DNA from: Actinomycetes bacterium
Lineage (GTDB): Bacteria > Actinomycetota > Acidimicrobiia > Acidimicrobiales > Palsa-688
Reading direction: 5' to 3'
DNA: 7,649 nucleotides
Assembly (NCBI GenBank): GCA_021846485.1
Contig: JAJZWW010000145.1
Coordinates: 1 to 7,649, forward strand
Within the stretch, counting starts at the first letter, position 1; each line of letters begins with the position of its first letter. This document shows positions 7,029-7,649 of this stretch, one piece after another. The notes beneath the pieces were generated by a model. The model was not told the DNA's origin. It saw nothing but the letters and a program-made list of their open reading frames with translations, and made no database searches. The translations under genes were made by a program, and so were the position numbers.

Positions 7029-7314
7029 ACTCGGTGACCAGGCTCTCGGCCTGGTCGAGACGATGGGCCTGGTGGTGGCGACCGAAGCTGCTGACGCCAT
7101 GCTAAAGGCGGCAAACGTACGCTTGGTGAGCAAACAACAGGTCGGCGGAGGCCTCATCACGATCCTCGTCGCCGGGGACGTCGGCGCGGTGCAGGCGGCG
7201 GTCGACGCCGGGCGGGTGGCGGCCTTGGCCGTCGGACGGGTGGTGTCGGCCCATGTGATCCCCCGCCCGCACGACGAGATCCGTGACATTCTCGTGCGGC
7301 CGCCCGTTCGCTGA
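7021..7314 (+). CDS. Bacterial microcompartment hexameric shell protein (BMC-H, PduA/EutM/CcmK type)
   Basis: This 97-residue protein is a single Pfam00936-type BMC domain, the hexamer that tiles the facets of carboxysomes and metabolosomes. It contains ALGLVETMGLVVATEAADAM (8-27), the conserved edge lysine K29 in AADAMLKAANVRLV (23-36), the pore loop VGGGLITILVAGDVGAV (41-57), and HVIPRPH (78-84) at the end of the fold. The length is normal for BMC-H. The pore triplet is GGG (42-44) where PduA has GSG, so the pore should be lined by backbone and lack a side-chain hydroxyl. The start overlaps the end of the PPDK-like gene (ATGACTGA), so the two are translationally coupled. This is the only shell gene visible. 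Pentamer (BMC-P) and trimer (BMC-T) genes, needed to close a shell, are not in this window. The identification is very secure. Confidence 0.97.
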   Translation: MTELGDQALGLVETMGLVVATEAADAMLKAANVRLVSKQQVGGGLITILVAGDVGAVQAAVDAGRVAALAVGRVVSAHVIPRPHDEIRDILVRPPVR

Positions 7315-7451
7315 AGGCCGCATCGTCTCCCCCTGGCCCCTCAGCTCGACATCGCCGACCTTGGCGTCCTCACCGGCTACGGCAAGCTCCCCGTGCGCTC
7401 GAAGAAATGTGGGTCTTCCGACACACGAGCACCTGCACTCGGGCACCGTGC

Positions 7452-7482
7452 CCGGCGCCGGAGGTGCTGCACCGGGCGCCGG
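7452..7482 (+). terminator. GC-rich inverted repeat, possible hairpin
   Basis: CCGGCGCC (7452-7459) pairs perfectly with GGCGCCGG (7475-7482). The loop contains a smaller inverted repeat, GGTG (7463-7466) with CACC (7470-7473). It could form a strong stem after the operon. There is no T-tract, so it would be a tract-less actinobacterial-type terminator or an mRNA-stabilising hairpin. It lies 138 bases beyond the shell gene stop. Confidence 0.35.
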
Positions 7483-7512
7483 TGACGGCCGGCACAGCGA
7501 CACAAGGACCTT

Positions 7513-7534
7513 CGGCCCTAATGGTTCGGGGCCG
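7513..7534 (+). repeat. Short inverted repeat, possible second hairpin
   Basis: CGGCCC (7513-7518) pairs with GGGCCG (7529-7534) around a 10-base loop. A six-pair GC stem can arise by chance in DNA this GC-rich. It is listed because it sits just after the larger stem and before the next gene. Confidence 0.3.
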
Positions 7535-7628
7535 TTCGACCCTGGCGGCGCGGCGATGCCGAAGCGCACAGTGATCATAGAGGCCACGGCGAGACACGTC
7601 GGGCCAGACAGAGACGAAGGAGCAGACC

Positions 7629-7649
7629 ATGCGCCGCAAGGTCTTCGAC
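7629..7649 (+). CDS. Start of a downstream gene, cut by the window edge
   Basis: An ATG at 7629 follows AAGGAG (7617-7622) at six bases. Only seven codons are visible (MRRKVFD), so no function can be assigned. A basic start of this kind also occurs in some small actinobacterial membrane proteins, so this gene may be unrelated to the BMC operon, from which it is separated by 314 bases. Confidence 0.6.

Larger units (their letters stand above)
7315..7628 (+). other. Intergenic gap after the shell gene, no convincing gene
   Basis: These 314 bases separate the BMC-H stop from the next start. The open frames here are short or run antisense into the shell gene, with no recognisable protein motif. 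The region holds two GC-rich inverted repeats (7452-7482 and 7513-7534) and ends in a ribosome binding site. No clear -35/-10 pair is visible. It could hold the end of the operon transcript and a promoter for the next gene. Confidence 0.5.

Noticed and set aside
7102..7587. Open frame of 161 residues on the - strand covering the gap
   Set aside because: Much of it is antisense to the shell gene, and the remainder has no recognisable motif or good ribosome binding site that I can see.
1..7649. CRISPR arrays, tRNA or rRNA genes, insertion sequences, attachment sites
   Set aside because: No regularly spaced repeats, cloverleaf-like segments, transposase or integrase motifs, or terminal repeats were seen.

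Overview
This window looks like part of a GC-rich actinobacterial chromosome or accessory island. Third codon positions are mostly G or C, GTG and TTG starts occur beside ATG, and all seven complete genes lie on the + strand, mostly tightly packed. They look like one operon running from position 85 to 7314. A short gap follows, and an eighth gene begins at the right edge (7629).

Layout, left to right: (1) 85-1077, a protein resembling the DUF7064/DUF7065 beta-barrel (CrtC/lipocalin-like) group, a likely binder of a hydrophobic ligand. (2) 1083-2057, a HAD-superfamily phosphohydrolase with all four HAD motifs, a His/Cys-bearing insert and an unusual ~100-residue low-complexity tail. (3) 2075-2491, a stand-alone swivelling phosphohistidine domain of the PEP-utilising enzyme type, with a TTG start and a strong Shine-Dalgarno. 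(4) 2536-3957, a 473-residue protein I do not recognise. (5) 3979-4560, a 193-residue winged-helix-like plus helical protein. (6) 4557-7028, a pyruvate phosphate dikinase (PPDK) homologue with intact ATP-grasp and phosphohistidine domains but a degenerate PEP/pyruvate barrel. (7) 7021-7314, a canonical hexameric bacterial microcompartment shell protein (BMC-H), overlapping gene 6 by 8 bases and preceded by a very strong ribosome binding site.

Interpretation (inference): genes 3 to 6 look like a dissociated, multi-subunit ATP-dependent phosphotransferase built from PPDK/PEP-synthase parts. Its pyruvate chemistry appears to be lost, which suggests a different phosphate acceptor, as in phenylphosphate synthase or rifampin phosphotransferase. 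The HAD enzyme could dephosphorylate a product or by-product, and the gene 1 product could bind or modify the substrate. The overlap with a BMC shell gene raises the possibility that this chemistry is housed in, or feeds, a microcompartment. That combination (PPDK-derived phosphotransferase, second phosphohistidine protein, unknown 473-residue protein and BMC-H) is the most novel candidate here. No BMC vertex (BMC-P) or trimer (BMC-T) gene and no signature aldehyde dehydrogenase is visible, so the rest of any BMC locus must lie outside the window or be absent.

The 7315-7628 gap holds no convincing gene. It contains two GC-rich inverted repeats, without T-tracts, before the ribosome binding site of the gene at 7629.
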